From contig JALSQB010000226.1 in the NCBI GenBank assembly GCA_026985655.1, positions 1 to 6,720 on the forward strand: a DNA stretch of 6,720 nucleotides. The letters run 5' to 3'. The position numbers were made by a program, and so were the translations under genes. This DNA is from Campylobacteraceae bacterium. GTDB lineage: Bacteria > Campylobacterota > Campylobacteria > Campylobacterales > Sulfurovaceae. Below are positions 4,934-6,720 of this stretch, in pieces. The notes below the pieces were generated by a model that saw nothing but the letters and a program-made list of their open reading frames with translations, was not told the DNA's origin and ran no database searches. Every line of letters starts with the position of its first letter. The stretch's first letter is position 1.

Positions 4934-5833
4934 ATGAAAATATTAAAAATATCAACAGTCACTTCTCTAATGCTACTCTTAAACATAAATTTGTATGCTG
5001 ATAAATCTTCTATGTGGGACATGTTCTCTACTCCTATGGAACAGATGGATAAAATGCGAGACATTATGCCTGACATGGATAAGATGGAAGATATGATGCC
5101 CATGAAAAATATGCCTATGATGGACGACATGATGGACAACATGAAGAAAAAGACAGGCACCAAATCAATCATGTCCGATGCAGCATCAGATATGTCAAAA
5201 TCTACTTCTGTAACCGATGAAGAACTCAAAAAAATTGCAAAAGAAGACATTGCTAAAATGGATAAAGACAATGATATTGTCACCGACCAATACAATACTG
5301 ACCTTCAAAATGTAATGAAAAAAATTAAACTTCCACAAGGTGTAAAACTCGATGTTAAAGTTTATTGGAGTCCCTACCTTTACATTTTTTCACGTTCAAA
5401 CGGTTCTATTCGTGTAAACCATGGTATTATTGAAAAACTTGATGACAATGAACTTCTGTTTGTCATGGCACATGAAGTGGGTCACCTTTTACATGAAGAT
5501 TTCAAAAAAAGTTACCGAAAAGAACATGCCATGTACGCTTTTGAAAAAATGCTCAATATGGGTGGTGACTCCCTAGGAGGCATGTCCAATGGCGTGTTGG
5601 CTTCAGTGACTTCAGAGATGCGAAAATCGCGTTTTCAAAAAGTAGAAGAACTTAATGCTGATGAATTTGCCATGCAAGTTTTAAAAGAGAACCACGTTTC
5701 TCGAAAATCAGCCGTAGATGCCTTAGAGTTACTTCAATATCTCCAAGCACCACTACTCAAAATGCACCCAACAGGACATGAGCGAATTAAAAATATTGAA
5801 GACAATTATGCTAAAGATTGTACTAAGCTTTAA
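4934..5833 (+). CDS. Secreted M48 family zinc metalloprotease with Met/Asp-rich N-terminal segment
   Basis: This is a 299-residue protein. Residues 1-22 form a Sec signal peptide (KILK start, hydrophobic core, likely cut after NLYA), which places it in the periplasm. Residues 27-80 are extraordinarily rich in Met (18 of 54) and Asp, in repeats such as MDKM, MPDM and MMDD. The catalytic domain (about 120-299) has HEVGH (H180, E181, H184), a third zinc ligand in EELNAD (E239, with the ExxAD pattern), and HPTGHERI (278-285), all typical of M48 proteases of the YggG/LoiP and BepA type. There are no tetratricopeptide repeats, unlike BepA, and no lipobox, unlike LoiP. By family it probably degrades misfolded envelope proteins. 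AAGGA 6 bases before the ATG fixes the start. Its stop overlaps that of the convergent kinase gene. The role of the Met-rich segment is unknown; metal binding is possible. Confidence 0.9.
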   Translation: MKILKISTVTSLMLLLNINLYADKSSMWDMFSTPMEQMDKMRDIMPDMDKMEDMMPMKNMPMMDDMMDNMKKKTGTKSIMSDAASDMSKSTSVTDEELKKIAKEDIAKMDKDNDIVTDQYNTDLQNVMKKIKLPQGVKLDVKVYWSPYLYIFSRSNGSIRVNHGIIEKLDDNELLFVMAHEVGHLLHEDFKKSYRKEHAMYAFEKMLNMGGDSLGGMSNGVLASVTSEMRKSRFQKVEELNADEFAMQVLKENHVSRKSAVDALELLQYLQAPLLKMHPTGHERIKNIEDNYAKDCTKL

Positions 5834-5838
5834 TCTTT
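5813..5838. terminator. Weak AT-rich hairpin over the convergent stop codons
   Basis: AAAGATT (5813-5819) pairs with AATCTTT (5832-5838) around a 12-base loop, spanning both convergent stops. The stem has only one G-C pair, so it is at best a weak terminator. Confidence 0.22.
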
Positions 5839-6699
5839 CCCTTTGATGTGATTAGCTCTTTTAATCATGTCAATCTCATTTGCTAAGCTAATCTGATGTA
5901 AATTTAAAATAACTTCTGTTCCTTTACCTTTTTTTGATTTTATATTAATATCAATCTTTTCATCGATGCAGTATGCTCTAACCAATGCTAAACCTATTCC
6001 CTCTCCTTGATTATTATTTTGAGATTGATAATAACGATTATAGATATTTATGAGTTCCCATTCGTCCATGCCAACACCATAATCTTGAATGCTTAACATA
6101 GCATCTTTTAGTGTTACCACGATGGGAGACCCTTTAGAAGAGTATTTCATCGCATTGTTTAATATATTATCTAACATTTTTTCAAAACCAATTTTATCGA
6201 CTAGCACATTTGTCGCTTCCAATTTTACAATAAATTCATTACGCTTAAACAGATGCATCACCTCAATACGTTCTTCAATGAGCCTTGCTAAATTAAATGT
6301 TTCACGCTCTACAATGTGTATCTCTTTGTTAATGCTATAAATCAATTCAGCATAAAGCCGTTCTAAACGCCTAGAAGCATCTTCAATTCGCCCTAGACGT
6401 TTTAAAGATTTCTCATTTTGATGACAAGTACGTTTTAACAATAAAGTATTTGCCTGTATGGTTGAAAGAGGAATAGCCAACTCATGAAGTATTTCTCTAC
6501 TTAAATGCAATACATCTTCATCTACCTTATGCTTACGTCCTAAGAGGTAAGTATTAAAGGCAAACCCCATAATCAACACCCCTACTAAAGTCATTAAAGT
6601 GTTAATTATTAAGTTAATATTTCCACCAAAAAAGCCATAAAGAACCATCGCCATTAGGAACATATTTATTAAGATAAAGAACCACATCTCTTTTTTCAT
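5830..6699 (-). CDS. Sensor histidine kinase with two membrane helices and almost no extracytoplasmic domain
   Basis: The product has 289 residues from the ATG at 6699. Two membrane helices (about 6-24 and 29-53) are joined by a loop of about five residues, so no periplasmic sensor domain exists. HisKA (about 63-125) carries the H-box REILHELAIPLS with phospho-acceptor H72. HATPase_c (about 165-268) has the N-box DNILNNAMKYS (N182), the G1 box DYGVGMD (206-212) and the G2 box GEGIGLALV (232-240). All catalytic motifs look intact. It should phosphorylate a response regulator, probably encoded upstream beyond the right edge. The start is uncertain: no ribosome site precedes 6699, and the frame stays open to 6720, so translation may begin outside the window. 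The stop overlaps that of the protease by 4 bases in convergent orientation. The signal sensed is unknown. Confidence 0.87.
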   Translation of the reverse strand: MKKEMWFFILINMFLMAMVLYGFFGGNINLIINTLMTLVGVLIMGFAFNTYLLGRKHKVDEDVLHLSREILHELAIPLSTIQANTLLLKRTCHQNEKSLKRLGRIEDASRRLERLYAELIYSINKEIHIVERETFNLARLIEERIEVMHLFKRNEFIVKLEATNVLVDKIGFEKMLDNILNNAMKYSSKGSPIVVTLKDAMLSIQDYGVGMDEWELINIYNRYYQSQNNNQGEGIGLALVRAYCIDEKIDINIKSKKGKGTEVILNLHQISLANEIDMIKRANHIKGKD

Positions 6700-6720
6700 A
6701 AAAACATCATAGCAAGGTTC

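Noticed and set aside
4915..5295. Open frame of 126 codons on the minus strand opposite the start of the M48 protease gene
   Set aside because: It is the mirror of the Met/Asp-rich segment (ATG/GAT codons read back as CAT/ATC), has no ribosome site and gives a Ser/Ile/Met-rich product with no recognisable domain.

Overview
The window looks like chromosomal DNA of a low-GC member of the Campylobacterota (Epsilonproteobacteria), of the free-living, respiratory type. The grounds are AT-rich intergenic regions, short AAGG-type Shine-Dalgarno sites, -10 boxes without clear -35 boxes (some of the extended TGn type), and gene content (DmsB-DmsC fusion, NnrS, secreted M48 protease). The genus cannot be fixed by reading alone. 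There are no rRNA or tRNA genes, CRISPR arrays, insertion sequences or phage genes.

Layout. At 1-742 (minus) lies a toxin-antitoxin module: a UPF0175 antitoxin gene abutting a DUF3368 PIN-domain toxin gene that runs off the left edge. At 880-1218 (plus) is a small NifX/NifB-C-terminal-like cofactor-binding protein. At 1341-2927 (plus) is a 528-residue fusion of a four-cluster DmsB-type ferredoxin and a DmsC-type quinol-binding anchor, with no catalytic subunit in view. It converges on an nnrS gene (2946-4118, minus), with a hairpin between them. Upstream of nnrS on the same strand is a rhodanese-domain lipoprotein (4212-4763). A divergent AT-rich intergenic region leads to a secreted M48 metalloprotease with a strikingly Met/Asp-rich N-terminal segment (4934-5833, plus). 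Its stop overlaps that of a convergent sensor histidine kinase with almost no extracytoplasmic domain (5830-6699, minus).

How it fits together. The central block (1341-4763) is about membrane redox: a quinone-linked iron-sulfur module, a haem/copper NO-response membrane protein, and a periplasmic sulfur-handling lipoprotein. The nnrS promoter carries a CRP/FNR-type box centred exactly 41.5 bases from the predicted start of transcription, which points to control by an oxygen- or NO-responsive FNR-family regulator. The protease and kinase suggest envelope quality control, but nothing in the sequence ties them functionally to each other.

Most notable: the DmsBC fusion has a loop-charge pattern opposite to E. 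coli DmsC, implying a cytoplasmic iron-sulfur domain; the FNR-type promoter of nnrS; and the Met/Asp-rich segment of the protease. I did not find a clearly new multi-gene system.
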